From the NCBI GenBank assembly GCA_017511465.1, contig JAFWJU010000057.1:1-35082 (forward strand): DNA of 35,082 nucleotides, written 5' to 3'. A program made the position numbers and the translations under genes. Each line of letters starts with the position of its first letter. Positions within the stretch are counted from its first letter, which is position 1. Under the pieces are notes generated by a model. The model made no database searches and was not told the DNA's origin. It saw only the letters and a list, made by a program, of their open reading frames with translations. The stretch comes from Eggerthellaceae bacterium. Lineage in GTDB: Bacteria; Actinomycetota; Coriobacteriia; Coriobacteriales; Eggerthellaceae. This document shows, in pieces, positions 1-7,823 of the stretch.

Positions 1-1355
1 TCTTCGCTGACGGCTTCGTCGGGACCGTGCATCGTCCCGACCCATGCGGGGTCTTGTTCCCACGGTTTTTCGATGCCGAAACTGACACCCGTCGTGAACA
101 TGCGCGCATACGTGCCGCCCTTCGACGTGACGCCCGTGCGGTTTTCGCCCGTTGCATTGTTGTACGCGTCGAGCAACGCGCGCACAGCGGGTGACTCGGG
201 GTCCATGAGGAACGGTTCTTTGTCGTGTTCCATCGCGAACGTCGCCCCGACTTCTGACGCAAGCTCGTTGACGCGCTGCTCGATTTCGGCCGACGTGATA
301 GTCGTGGGATAGCGGAAATCGATGCTTTGGCAAATGCGTCCCTTGTCGAAACTCGTCTTTTCGAACCAGGCTTTGCCGCCAACCGCCGTCAGCGCGCCGA
401 AATGCTCGTCGGAACACGCGATGCCGAATCCCGATCCGTCAGGTGCGTCATGCAACGTTTTCAGCAGTTCCAAAAACGAGCACTCGGCAGCAGAGCACGC
501 CTCGTTTTCGAGCAGGTAGTCCACGAGGATACCGATGGCATTGCGTCCCAGCTGGGGCATGGAGGCATGAGCCGCCTTGCCGTGTGCCGTGATGTGGGCG
601 ATGTTGCCGCGATATTCCTCGATTTCGATGTCGTCGTAATCGTCGGCATCGAGGGGGTACTTGCCCTGACGGACAATGGCGCTTGCCGTGGCAGGTACGG
701 CATTGACGGCCTGGCCGCCTTCGAATTCGACGATCGAGCTGCCGTAAAAGATGGGGCTCTTCAGGGTGCCACTGCAAATGCCGGACTCACCATACCCCAC
801 GGGAAACTGGTTGTCGGGCGTGAACAGGAACGCCGGATCGTCGTTGTGGGCGCGATAGTACGCGACGTCCTTCATGTTCGTTTCCTCGTTCGCGCCGAAC
901 AGGACACGCACCGTGTAGGGAAGCGTTTCGCCGCGGTCCTTCCAAAACTTGACGGCATGAAGCGCCACGATAATCGGCCCCTTGTCGTCGAGCACACCGC
1001 GACCGACAAGGTAGCCGTCCTTGAGCGTGACGTCGTAAGGCCGGTAATGCCAGCCCTCGCCAGCTGGCACGACGTCCACGTGCCCAATGATGCCGATTTG
1101 CGTCTCGCTTTCACCTGGAAGGTCGGCATAGCCGATATGTCCCTCGCAATCGTGGGCGACAAGCCCCATGCGCTTCGCGATGCCAAGTGCTGCAGTCAAA
1201 GCCTCGCGCGGTCCGGGACCATACGGCGCCCCTTCGGAAGCGGCGTCGAGGTCTTCGATGCTTTCAACCGAAACGAGCGTTTGGATATCGGCGATGATGT
1301 CGTTCCAATGGTCATCGAGATAGGCTTCGATTTCCCGTTGCAGCTCGTCGTTCAT
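1..1355 (-). CDS. M20 family dipeptidase (PepV/Sapep-like), C-terminus cut by window edge
   Basis: A zinc-dependent peptidase of family M20, expected to hydrolyse dipeptides in the cytoplasm. The frame is open from an ATG at 1355 to the left edge (451 codons seen). The metal-ligand motifs of the family are in order: GHVDVVP (residues 91-97), VLDDKGP (121-127), ANEET (155-159) and TPDNQFPV (179-186), and MHGPDE near the visible end supplies the late His. The layout, with a long lid domain between the early and late ligands, fits PepV/Sapep rather than the shorter ArgE or DapE. GGAGGAG lies 6 bases before the start. A hairpin terminator separates it from the upstream tRNA gene, so it is probably transcribed on its own or by readthrough. 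Substrate specificity cannot be read from the sequence. Confidence 0.9.
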   Translation of the reverse strand, partial: MNDELQREIEAYLDDHWNDIIADIQTLVSVESIEDLDAASEGAPYGPGPREALTAALGIAKRMGLVAHDCEGHIGYADLPGESETQIGIIGHVDVVPAGEGWHYRPYDVTLKDGYLVGRGVLDDKGPIIVALHAVKFWKDRGETLPYTVRVLFGANEETNMKDVAYYRAHNDDPAFLFTPDNQFPVGYGESGICSGTLKSPIFYGSSIVEFEGGQAVNAVPATASAIVRQGKYPLDADDYDDIEIEEYRGNIAHITAHGKAAHASMPQLGRNAIGILVDYLLENEACSAAECSFLELLKTLHDAPDGSGFGIACSDEHFGALTAVGGKAWFEKTSFDKGRICQSIDFRYPTTITSAEIEQRVNELASEVGATFAMEHDKEPFLMDPESPAVRALLDAYNNATGENRTGVTSKGGTYARMFTTGVSFGIEKPWEQDPAWVGTMHGPDEAVSE

Positions 1356-1375
1356 GCGGCTCCTCCGTCAAAGTG

Positions 1376-1402
1376 AAAAGGCTGTTCTCAGAACAGCCTT
1401 TT
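1376..1402 (-). terminator. Rho-independent terminator of tRNA-Leu
   Basis: A 12-bp inverted repeat (AAAAGGCTGTTC paired with GAACAGCCTTTT) around a 3-base loop. On the minus strand the stem ends in TTTT. It lies directly downstream of the tRNA and upstream of the dipeptidase start. The symmetric A and T runs mean it could also act on plus-strand transcripts. Confidence 0.75.
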
Positions 1403-1411
1403 GATTATCGG

Positions 1412-1493
1412 TGGTGCCCGAGGAGAGATTCGAACTCTCACGGTTTCCCAACGGTTTTTGAGACCGCCGCGTCTGCCATTCCGCCACTCGGGC
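1412..1493 (-). tRNA. tRNA-Leu (anticodon CAA)
   Basis: A class II tRNA read from 1493 down to 1412. The acceptor stem GCCCGAG pairs with CTCGGGC, followed by A73 and an encoded CCA. The D-arm begins TGGCGGAATGGCAGACGC, the usual tRNA-Leu pattern. The anticodon stem GCGGT/ACCGT encloses the loop CTCAAAA, giving anticodon CAA, which reads UUG. A variable arm and the T-arm GAGAG-TTCGAAT-CTCTC follow. It is an isolated tRNA gene with its own terminator. Confidence 0.95.
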
Positions 1494-1560
1494 GCACTAG
1501 GGAATTATAGCGTAGTTTCAGCTCATACCAATGATTATTCGAATCGGGGCGAAATGGAGC

Positions 1561-2937
1561 CTATGCATTTTGCAGCCCCGGCGCCAAACTGATGGTCTTA
1601 CCGGTGATGAGCTCCCATACGTCGTCAATCGAAGAGCCCCCGTCAATGCCGATGAGTTCCTCGAAAAGCCCCTTCGAAATGGAGTTTTCGGTGAACACCA
1701 ACATCATCTGACCGTCAAAGTCATCGATCAGAAGGGTGAGGTACCTGTCTGATGCCGAGTTTTGAACGATTGCCAAGTGGAAAGTGCCCAAGTCGAAGCT
1801 GTCTTCCACGAAAACGTCTTTCGCAAGGTTCTCGAAGGCGCTTGCAGGCGTTTTGTAGTTTGGAAAATACAACCCGATGGCCACGAGCTCGCCAGCAGAC
1901 CCCTTGGGCAGCTTTTCGATTTGGCTCTTGGACAGCTCACCCGATACGCCCGTCACCATGAACATGGACTCGTCGTCAAACACCCACGCGCTTATGTCTT
2001 CGTCCCAAGCGTAGTTGTATTCCTCGAGCAAGTCGGTTAATTCTGCGCCCGATAGCTCGGTGATCGCATACAGCGTGGGATTCCATGCCGAATCGTGGTA
2101 TTTAGAATCGTCGTACGTCCCCCCGAAAACCTTCGATGCGCTGCCACTGGCAGCAGAAGAGCTCGAGGCGTCGGAGGCACCCGACGATTTCGCCGAACTT
2201 TCATCCGATGCAGACGCGCTGCTATCGGAATCGGTTACGGTGACTTTCGGCTTGTTGTTCGAATCGGTCGTCACTTGGACATTGCTGGAGCTAAGGTCGA
2301 TGCCTTGCCGTTCTGCATCGTCGATTACCTGAGCCGTGAGAACGCCCACAAAAACGGTGAAGACAATGCAAAGGACCGCGATGACGATGCCGATGATGCC
2401 TATGACCAGGGTCGCCGTCTTGCGAGGATTGTACATGTCCCTCTTGTTGTAGCCCGCATTCAGCACGAGGCCGATAATGCTACAGACGAGGCCGGGGATG
2501 AATGTCACGAACAGCAAGCTGAGGACAAGGCCGACGATGACCAAGATGAACGCGGCGTTGGGGGCTATACCGCCAGTCGCCGGGGGATTGTACGGCACGG
2601 ATTGCCGATAAGGAGGCTGAGGGCCGTTCGCAGAGGGCATATAGCTGCCGGCATCTGGCTGGGGCGGCATTTGCGTCGTCTGCCCAGTTTGATATGCCTG
2701 CTGGGGTTGCGCCTGCCATGCGGAGTCACCTGGAACTTCGGCAACGTAAGACGACGCCGAAGGCTCGGCCACTTGCGGCATCTCGTCTGTTGGCTGCACG
2801 CCTGCATACGAGTAATCGGACAGGGGCTCTGTCGGTTGCTCGATTGGAGTGGTGTTCTGTACGTCGGACAAAGGGCTACCGCAGTTCTCGCAGAATTTCG
2901 TTGAGGGCACGTCGGCGCCGCAATTCGGGCAGAACAT
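1561..2937 (-). CDS. zinc-ribbon membrane protein with Pro/Gln-rich linker and exported C-terminal domain
   Basis: A 458-residue protein of unknown function. It opens with a zinc ribbon (CPNCG at 3-7 and CENCG at 17-21), followed by about 100 residues rich in Pro, Gln, Ser and Tyr. Two hydrophobic segments (about 126-160 and 172-205) span the membrane. A Ser/Ala/Asp-rich linker (about 215-270) follows, then a soluble C-terminal domain of about 190 residues that would lie outside the cell if the ribbon is inside. AAGGAGG sits 5 bases before the ATG. This zinc-ribbon plus DUF4190-like membrane layout is common in Gram-positive anaerobes, where it is generally uncharacterised. It seems to stand alone between a tRNA and the aldolase terminator. 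Confidence 0.85.
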   Translation of the reverse strand: MFCPNCGADVPSTKFCENCGSPLSDVQNTTPIEQPTEPLSDYSYAGVQPTDEMPQVAEPSASSYVAEVPGDSAWQAQPQQAYQTGQTTQMPPQPDAGSYMPSANGPQPPYRQSVPYNPPATGGIAPNAAFILVIVGLVLSLLFVTFIPGLVCSIIGLVLNAGYNKRDMYNPRKTATLVIGIIGIVIAVLCIVFTVFVGVLTAQVIDDAERQGIDLSSSNVQVTTDSNNKPKVTVTDSDSSASASDESSAKSSGASDASSSSAASGSASKVFGGTYDDSKYHDSAWNPTLYAITELSGAELTDLLEEYNYAWDEDISAWVFDDESMFMVTGVSGELSKSQIEKLPKGSAGELVAIGLYFPNYKTPASAFENLAKDVFVEDSFDLGTFHLAIVQNSASDRYLTLLIDDFDGQMMLVFTENSISKGLFEELIGIDGGSSIDDVWELITGKTISLAPGLQNA

Positions 2938-2991
2938 CTAAACCTCCTTTTCCGGGAAGCGAAATCGAGAAGAGCATACCCTTTCAAAACA

Positions 2992-3020
2992 TAACGGGCA
3001 GGCTCAATGCCTGCCCGTTA
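2992..3020 (-). terminator. terminator downstream of the aldolase gene
   Basis: A perfect 12-bp inverted repeat (TAACGGGCAGGC / GCCTGCCCGTTA) with a 5-base loop, 31 bases past the aldolase stop. On the minus strand it is followed by TGTTTTG. Outer bases (CCCTTTC with GAAAGGG) can extend the stem after a short bulge. Confidence 0.75.
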
Positions 3021-3051
3021 CGAAAGGGTTTACCTGATTCGGTCGCCGATA

Positions 3052-4002
3052 TTACAGGCTGAAATCCTTCTCGCCGTTGAAGACGGCCAGAGCGTCGGCC
3101 ACTTCGTAGTCGGCCAGCGTAATGGAGCTGATGGCCTTCGTCAGGCGAACAGCCTCGTCGAGCGAACGCTGGTGGATGTTGCGACCCGTGGCGTTACCGA
3201 CAGCGCCGCCCACGTGAATCTGGTCGTACAGCTGCGTGAGGAACGTCTCGGCATCGACCGTGGAACCGCCGGCGCACACGAGGCCGGTGCGGCCCGATGC
3301 CTTCGTGGCGATTGCGAGCGCCTCGGCAGGCGTGCGCTGGTCTTCGCCTTCGGGTTTCGGCGGGTTGACCTTGACAAAGTCGGCACCCAGGCACAGCGCC
3401 ACACCAGCGGCGCCGGCAATGAGATCCGGATCCTTCTCGGCGGTGACGGCCTTGCCGCGCGGGTAAATCCACAAGACGACGAGCAGGCCCTCGGCATGAG
3501 CCTGGGCGATGAGGTCGCCGGCCTCGGCCATCATGGTGGCCTCGTATTCGCTGCCCAGGTAGATGGTGTAGCCAAGACCCACGATGTTCACGCCGGCATC
3601 GCGCATGGCGAGAATCGTGTCGAGGCCGTACAGCTGCGGGGAGTACGGGTCTTCCTGAGCCGTCTTGACCAGATTGGTCTTGGAATTCATCTTGACCAGA
3701 TAGTTGATTTCGGGGTAATCGGCCGCGTACTGGGCGATGAGGCCGCGCTGGCCCGCCATGACACCGCACACGCCCTGATCGGCAATCTTGAACAGATGCT
3801 CGGGCTCGCAGTCGGCAAGGTCGATTTCCTCGCCACCATCGTAGAAGTCCTTGTTCAGGTGCTCGATCTTCTGGTCGCAAGCAAACAGCATGAGATGACC
3901 GCTATTGCGCGTGGCCTTCATGTAGTTGTCGATGTACACCTCGCGCATCTCGGGAGAGACGTCGACGGGCACCTTAACCTGATCGCGGGTAATGCTAGGC
4001 AT
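3052..4002 (-). CDS. class I fructose-bisphosphate aldolase, DhnA/archaeal type
   Basis: A 316-residue TIM-barrel aldolase of the DeoC/LacD/DhnA superfamily, expected to cleave fructose 1,6-bisphosphate (or a related ketose phosphate) through a lysine Schiff base in central carbon metabolism. The residues of the archaeal/DhnA active site can be placed: Asp43 in ACDQKIEH, Trp178 and Tyr180 in LWIYPRG, and the Schiff-base Lys211 in GADFVKVNPP. The Trp-to-Lys spacing of 33 matches the archaeal enzymes. A phosphate-binding CAGGS lies near 254-258. AGGAGG precedes the ATG by 5 bases. It is a single-gene unit, with a promoter at 4039-4067 and a strong terminator after it. A role in aromatic biosynthesis (ADH synthase-like) or with a LacD-type substrate cannot be excluded. 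Confidence 0.85.
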   Translation of the reverse strand: MPSITRDQVKVPVDVSPEMREVYIDNYMKATRNSGHLMLFACDQKIEHLNKDFYDGGEEIDLADCEPEHLFKIADQGVCGVMAGQRGLIAQYAADYPEINYLVKMNSKTNLVKTAQEDPYSPQLYGLDTILAMRDAGVNIVGLGYTIYLGSEYEATMMAEAGDLIAQAHAEGLLVVLWIYPRGKAVTAEKDPDLIAGAAGVALCLGADFVKVNPPKPEGEDQRTPAEALAIATKASGRTGLVCAGGSTVDAETFLTQLYDQIHVGGAVGNATGRNIHQRSLDEAVRLTKAISSITLADYEVADALAVFNGEKDFSL

Positions 4003-4038
4003 TTTTCCTCCTTATAGAACCAAATAAAAGACCCCTAT

Positions 4039-4067
4039 ATTGTACTGCATCTGAGGCTTTGCCCCAA
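4039..4067 (-). promoter_or_regulatory. sigma70-type promoter of the aldolase gene
   Basis: On the minus strand, TTGGGG (4067-4062), a 17-base spacer, then TACAAT (4044-4039). The predicted start of transcription is about 30 bases before the ATG, leaving room for the AGGAGG site. Confidence 0.6.
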
Positions 4068-4087
4068 CATGTACACTAATAATCGCG

Positions 4088-4519
4088 CTAAAACCAATCA
4101 CGCTGGTTCAGCACGTAGATGTTATCGAATTCAGTTTGGGTTTTCGTGAGATAAATGATGCCCTCGATGACGGCTATCAGCCAAATAACGGCTGCGGCGA
4201 GCCCGAACGTGAAAATGCCGCCGATGATGGACACGGCCAACATGATGAACCCCGCGTTGTTGCAGCCAAGGTAAAACTTGTGAACGCCGAACATGCCGAG
4301 GAAAATCGCCAGCAGGCCGGCAGATACGTGGTCTTTTTTGCGTATGGCCTCGGCAGCATATGACTGACGCGCGGCATACGACATCGAGCCGTAGCTCGGC
4401 GAATCTGGCACGTCGCTTTGCGCGGCGTAATCGGGGCCCCGATACGTGCCCTGCCAGTATGCGGACTCGGTTTCGCTTTGGCTTCTGACGGGGTTGCCCC
4501 AGTGGTCTTGATCGCTCAT
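4088..4519 (-). CDS. TM2 domain membrane protein
   Basis: A 143-residue protein. The first 60 residues are polar and rich in Ser, Tyr, Gln and Ala. The TM2 domain follows, with the hallmark LGMFGVHKFYLG at 74-85 between two hydrophobic stretches (about 66-80 and 90-124). TM2 proteins are small membrane proteins of mostly unknown function in bacteria. Its ATG overlaps the stop of the VTT-family gene as ATGA (4516-4519), so the two are probably translationally coupled, and it is the last gene of the YtxH/PRC/VTT/TM2 operon. Confidence 0.88.
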   Translation of the reverse strand: MSDQDHWGNPVRSQSETESAYWQGTYRGPDYAAQSDVPDSPSYGSMSYAARQSYAAEAIRKKDHVSAGLLAIFLGMFGVHKFYLGCNNAGFIMLAVSIIGGIFTFGLAAAVIWLIAVIEGIIYLTKTQTEFDNIYVLNQRDWF

Positions 4520-5316
4520 GCGTTATCACCCCGATGAAACGCGTTCAAGATCTTGTCGCGGAACACGATGGCCACGACTGCCACGACTGCCAGCACGACC
4601 AGTACGACAACCGGCCCAACGATCTCGCCGCTGGCTATTCCCGAAGCTGCATATGTCGATCCCACGACACCGGGAATGTGCCCGATGGTGGTCAGCGTGA
4701 TGAACTTCTTGTACGGCATGTCGGTTAAGGGAACGAGGTAGGTGAACACGTCCTTGGGCATGCCGGGAATGAGGAACAAGATGAACACGATGATGTCGAG
4801 CTTGCCCGACTCCTCGAACGACCGGAACTTTTCCAGGTGCTCGGTCGAAACCATGCTCTGGACGAACGGGGCGCCGAGCGCGCGGACCAGCTTGTAGATG
4901 ATGGAACTCGAGATGACGCATCCGATGAGGATGATAATCGAGCCAAACAGGGGCCCGTACATGAGACCGGCGGCTAGCTGCACGACCTCGCCGGGAATGA
5001 ACGCCACCAAGATCTGCAGGAACTGCATGCCGAGCAAGATGAGAATGCCCGCAGGACCCGCGTTTTGCACGCGATCGACAAGGCGCTCGACACCGCCTTC
5101 GGAGAACACGTCGGCGACATAAGGCCATACCGCGATCACGATGATCGCCATGATGACGATAAAGGCTATCAGGCCTGCGAATTTGAAGATGTTCGAGCGG
5201 AGCATGACATGGCCATGTACCGTCGTCTGCTCGTGCGCCTTCTCTTCCATGCGCTCGATTAACGACTCGTCCGCTTCTTCCTCGTGATCGATATGAGGTT
5301 TGATGCTTTGGGTCAT
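4516..5316 (-). CDS. VTT/DedA-like membrane protein (TVP38/TMEM64 family)
   Basis: A 266-residue integral membrane protein. An acidic cytoplasmic N-terminus (1-40) is followed by a transmembrane helix (about 45-66) and the VTT core with re-entrant motifs: AFIPGEVVQLAAG (105-117), GPLFG (121-125) and FLIPGMPKDVFTYLVPLT (181-198). Further helices run to about 252, ending in a short basic tail. Family members are linked to lipid or small-molecule handling across membranes and to membrane homeostasis; the substrate is unknown. The ATG at 5316 is chosen over an in-frame start 84 bases upstream because that extension would overlap the PRC gene and is very Arg/Ser-rich. The chosen start lies 4 bases after the PRC gene stop. 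Confidence 0.85.
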   Translation of the reverse strand: MTQSIKPHIDHEEEADESLIERMEEKAHEQTTVHGHVMLRSNIFKFAGLIAFIVIMAIIVIAVWPYVADVFSEGGVERLVDRVQNAGPAGILILLGMQFLQILVAFIPGEVVQLAAGLMYGPLFGSIIILIGCVISSSIIYKLVRALGAPFVQSMVSTEHLEKFRSFEESGKLDIIVFILFLIPGMPKDVFTYLVPLTDMPYKKFITLTTIGHIPGVVGSTYAASGIASGEIVGPVVVLVVLAVVAVVAIVFRDKILNAFHRGDNA

Positions 5317-5320
5317 GGCG

Positions 5321-6187
5321 CTAGTCGTCCTCGCCTTCGCCACGAGAGGCCTTGTCGAATTCTTCCTTGAACGCCGCGAACATGCCCGACGCCTTGCCAA
5401 GTTGCTTCCCTACCGCAAACGAGCCCGATTCGATGGCGTCGCCTGCAGCACTGGCAACCTTTTGCGCCCCGGGCTTGACTTCCTCGATGCGTTGCTCGGC
5501 TGCTTGACGCGCCTTGGTAGCGCCTTTTTTCGCCTTATCGGCTACGACGGCAGTCGCCTTGCCGGCTGCTGCGGCGACACCTCCCTGCACGGGCAAGTCG
5601 GTCGCGTTGTCCGACACCATGATAGCGCCTCTCTCGACGCTTTCCTCGGGCTCTTCGCCCTGATAATCGCCAACGGAGACGAGCGCCATGCCCTGGCCGC
5701 GGCGGAACCCCTTGACGTACGACGCGGGAATCGTGCGCTTGCCGACGATGGCATCGCTTGCGGTTCCGTTTTCTGCCGTCAAACTGTGCACGGCCCCTGT
5801 CTTGCGGTCGAACTCGACCGATCCGACGAAACCGAGCATTTCGCCACTCGATGTCATGACCGGCATGCCCACCCAAATGACGCAGGCGTTCCAGTCGACG
5901 CCGAGGGCCTTGATGGCACCGCGGTCGGTCGCAGCGGGATCGCCGCTTACCACGAGCTCGCCGTCAACGTTGACGCTGAAACCGTCAAGCGTCACGAACA
6001 AGTCTTTGCGATGGAACATCAATGCGGCATCGGGGCGCTTGACCAGCAGGCCGATGCACCGCTTTTCGGAAGGGTGGAACACGAAACGGTTCACCTTGCC
6101 GATGCGCTTGCCCCTCTTGCCGTCTACCACGCGCTTGTTAGCAAGCTCTTTTGTTGTAACCAACTTTTCGCCCATGAGTCTTGACAT
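5321..6187 (-). CDS. PRC-barrel domain protein with Ala-rich helical tail
   Basis: A 288-residue protein. Two PRC-barrel-like beta domains can be seen: about 7-80 (TTKELANKRVVDG, then GKRIGKVNRFVFHP and CIGLLVKRP) and about 98-175 (VGMPVMTSSGEMLGFVGSVEFD). From about 200 to 288 the sequence is an Ala/Lys/Glu-rich amphipathic helix, much like YtxH tails. PRC barrels are small adaptor domains found in RimM, in photosynthetic reaction centres and in stress proteins; the partner is unknown. Neither ATG (6187 or the in-frame one at 6175) has a clear ribosome site, which suggests coupling to the YtxH gene 57 bases upstream. It is followed after 4 bases by the VTT gene. Confidence 0.8.
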   Translation of the reverse strand: MSRLMGEKLVTTKELANKRVVDGKRGKRIGKVNRFVFHPSEKRCIGLLVKRPDAALMFHRKDLFVTLDGFSVNVDGELVVSGDPAATDRGAIKALGVDWNACVIWVGMPVMTSSGEMLGFVGSVEFDRKTGAVHSLTAENGTASDAIVGKRTIPASYVKGFRRGQGMALVSVGDYQGEEPEESVERGAIMVSDNATDLPVQGGVAAAAGKATAVVADKAKKGATKARQAAEQRIEEVKPGAQKVASAAGDAIESGSFAVGKQLGKASGMFAAFKEEFDKASRGEGEDD

Positions 6188-6244
6188 GCAAAAGTGCGCC
6201 GTGCCGTTTATGGCAGGCGCACCTAGAATGCTTTGTTCAGCCCG

Positions 6245-6685
6245 TTACTGGACTTCTTCGGCGGTTTCGGCGACAGCCTCGGCTGCTTCCTCGACCTCTT
6301 CGGCCACAGCTTCGGCAGCCTCGGCGGCGATTTCGACAGCCTTGCTCTGCTCGGCGTTTTCCATCACCTGAGCAGCGATGCGCTGACGAGCGGCTTCGAT
6401 CTTCTCGCGCAGGTCGTCGCTATCGACCTCGGCGGGCTGACCAGTGACTTCCTTCACGCGAGCCTGGGCGTCGGCCACGAGGTCCTGACCCTTCTGCTGC
6501 GCGACCTTGAACGCGTCCTGAGCCGCGTTCGGCAGATTCGCACCAAGATCCTTGGCCTCACCGGCGACGGCATTGGCCTTTTCCGCCACAAGGGCGCGCG
6601 TGCGCTCGCCAGCCTGAGGAGCAAGCAGCAACGCGGCAAGTGCGCCGATGGCAGCGCCTGTGATGAACGATCCGATTTTTGCCAT
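6245..6685 (-). CDS. YtxH-like envelope stress protein
   Basis: A 146-residue protein. A glycine-rich N-terminal membrane segment (IGSFITGAAIGALAALLLAP, 4-23) leads into a PQAGERTR motif and then a long Ala/Glu/Lys-rich amphipathic helix to the end. This is the YtxH layout seen in Bacillus general-stress proteins. GGAGG lies 7 bases before the ATG. It is the first gene of a four-gene minus-strand operon (YtxH, PRC, VTT, TM2) and has a TATAAT element upstream. The C-terminal 40 residues are almost entirely Ala and Glu. Confidence 0.82.
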   Translation of the reverse strand: MAKIGSFITGAAIGALAALLLAPQAGERTRALVAEKANAVAGEAKDLGANLPNAAQDAFKVAQQKGQDLVADAQARVKEVTGQPAEVDSDDLREKIEAARQRIAAQVMENAEQSKAVEIAAEAAEAVAEEVEEAAEAVAETAEEVQ

Positions 6686-6718
6686 GATAGCCTCCTATGT
6701 GCTAAATCAACTTGGCCT

Positions 6719-6724
6719 ATTATA
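6719..6724 (-). promoter_or_regulatory. -10 element of the YtxH/PRC/VTT/TM2 operon
   Basis: A perfect TATAAT on the minus strand, 33 bases before the YtxH start codon. No good -35 hexamer is found at 16-18 bases upstream (the position holds a GC-rich sequence), so an activator or alternative sigma factor may be needed. Confidence 0.5.
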
Positions 6725-6824
6725 CGCACTCGCGCGAGGTTCGCCCCGCGACACCGCGAGCAACGGTGTAATTAGTTGCCGTTTTGTTTCGAAAAAGACG
6801 GGCCGGCAAACCGCGCAAAGCGCC

Positions 6825-7820
6825 TTACACGTACTTGGTTATCAACTCGTCGAGAACATCCGGAAGCGTACGGCCGGCGGCTTTGATCGCAGTCGGGAAC
6901 AGCGAATGGTTGGTCATGCCCGGAGACACGTCCACTTCGAAACAACGCGCGACCCCGCCATCCCAAATCATGTCGATGCGGCCGAGGTCGACAACGCTGT
7001 AGGCGCGGTACACCTCGAGGGCGGCGCGTTCGATCTCGGCGCGGATAGCCTGGGCTTCCGCTTCGTCTTGCGAAAGCGAGGAAAGGCGAACCGGGCAATG
7101 GAAGTCGACGAGCGAGGAATCCATACGGGCTTCGATGTCGAAGAACCCCGATTCGGTGTGCGCGCTAATTTCGACCGGCGGCAAAGCATACGCATCCCAG
7201 CCCGTTCCCAAGATGGCAACGGACAACTCGATGCCGTCGACCCACTGCTCGATGTTGACGGCATCGTCATACGACAGCGCGTCGAGGATGGCTTCGCCGA
7301 GCTCTTCTTGCGAGTTGACGCGGTGGATGCCCAGAGCCGAGCCGCCGTGGGCGGGCTTCACGCATACGGGATACCCGCCGGGAATGCGGGATTCCACCAA
7401 ATCGAGCGCCGTTGCGGCACCCATGTCCTTGAAGGCGTCGCGCGCGATGTACACGCCCGGAGGCCACGAAGCGACGCCGTCGGGCTCGTTGATAAGCTGG
7501 CGGTACTTGATAAGCGACGAGTGCAGGGCGTCTTTGTTCCACGAGCGATGGCACACGCTTGCAGGCGAGCCCACGAACGGGATGTCCAAGAACTCGAGCA
7601 GGCTCTGGATGGTTCCGTCTTCGCCATGCTTGCCGTGCAACGCGTTGTACACCACGTCGGGGCGCTCGCTGCGAAGCGTGGGGACAAGCGCCGACGTCGT
7701 GTCGAGCGGCACGACGCGGTGACCGGCTTCCTCGAGTGCAGCGCAGATGTTCTTGCCGCTGATAAGCGAGAATTCGCGCTCGAACGAAGAGCCGCCCATG
7801 AGTACTGCAACTTTTGCCAT
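6825..7820 (-). CDS. ddl: D-alanine--D-alanine ligase-like ATP-grasp enzyme
   Basis: A 331-residue ATP-grasp ligase of the Ddl family, expected to join two D-Ala for peptidoglycan. Family motifs: GGSSFEREFSLISG (9-22), HGKHGEDGT (62-70), CVKPAHGGSALGI (153-165), IELSVAIL (197-204), GRIDMIWD (280-287) and EVDVSPGMTNHSL (295-307). Two departures by eye: the Mg-binding Asn of the usual EVNTSPG is Asp297, and the omega-loop Tyr of EAKY is Met233 in EARM. These could alter acceptor specificity. AAGGAG lies within the last codons of the aminotransferase gene, whose stop is 3 bases upstream, so the two are co-translated. It is the last gene of a four-gene cluster. If a second, canonical ddl exists elsewhere, this one may have another substrate. 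Confidence 0.85.
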   Translation of the reverse strand: MAKVAVLMGGSSFEREFSLISGKNICAALEEAGHRVVPLDTTSALVPTLRSERPDVVYNALHGKHGEDGTIQSLLEFLDIPFVGSPASVCHRSWNKDALHSSLIKYRQLINEPDGVASWPPGVYIARDAFKDMGAATALDLVESRIPGGYPVCVKPAHGGSALGIHRVNSQEELGEAILDALSYDDAVNIEQWVDGIELSVAILGTGWDAYALPPVEISAHTESGFFDIEARMDSSLVDFHCPVRLSSLSQDEAEAQAIRAEIERAALEVYRAYSVVDLGRIDMIWDGGVARCFEVDVSPGMTNHSLFPTAIKAAGRTLPDVLDELITKYV

Positions 7821-7823
7821 GAT

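Noticed and set aside
327..1376. A 349-residue plus-strand open frame
   Set aside because: It lies opposite the M20 dipeptidase, whose metal motifs and ribosome site are clear on the minus strand.
2095..2904. A 269-residue plus-strand open frame
   Set aside because: It is His/Arg-rich and antisense to the zinc-ribbon membrane protein.
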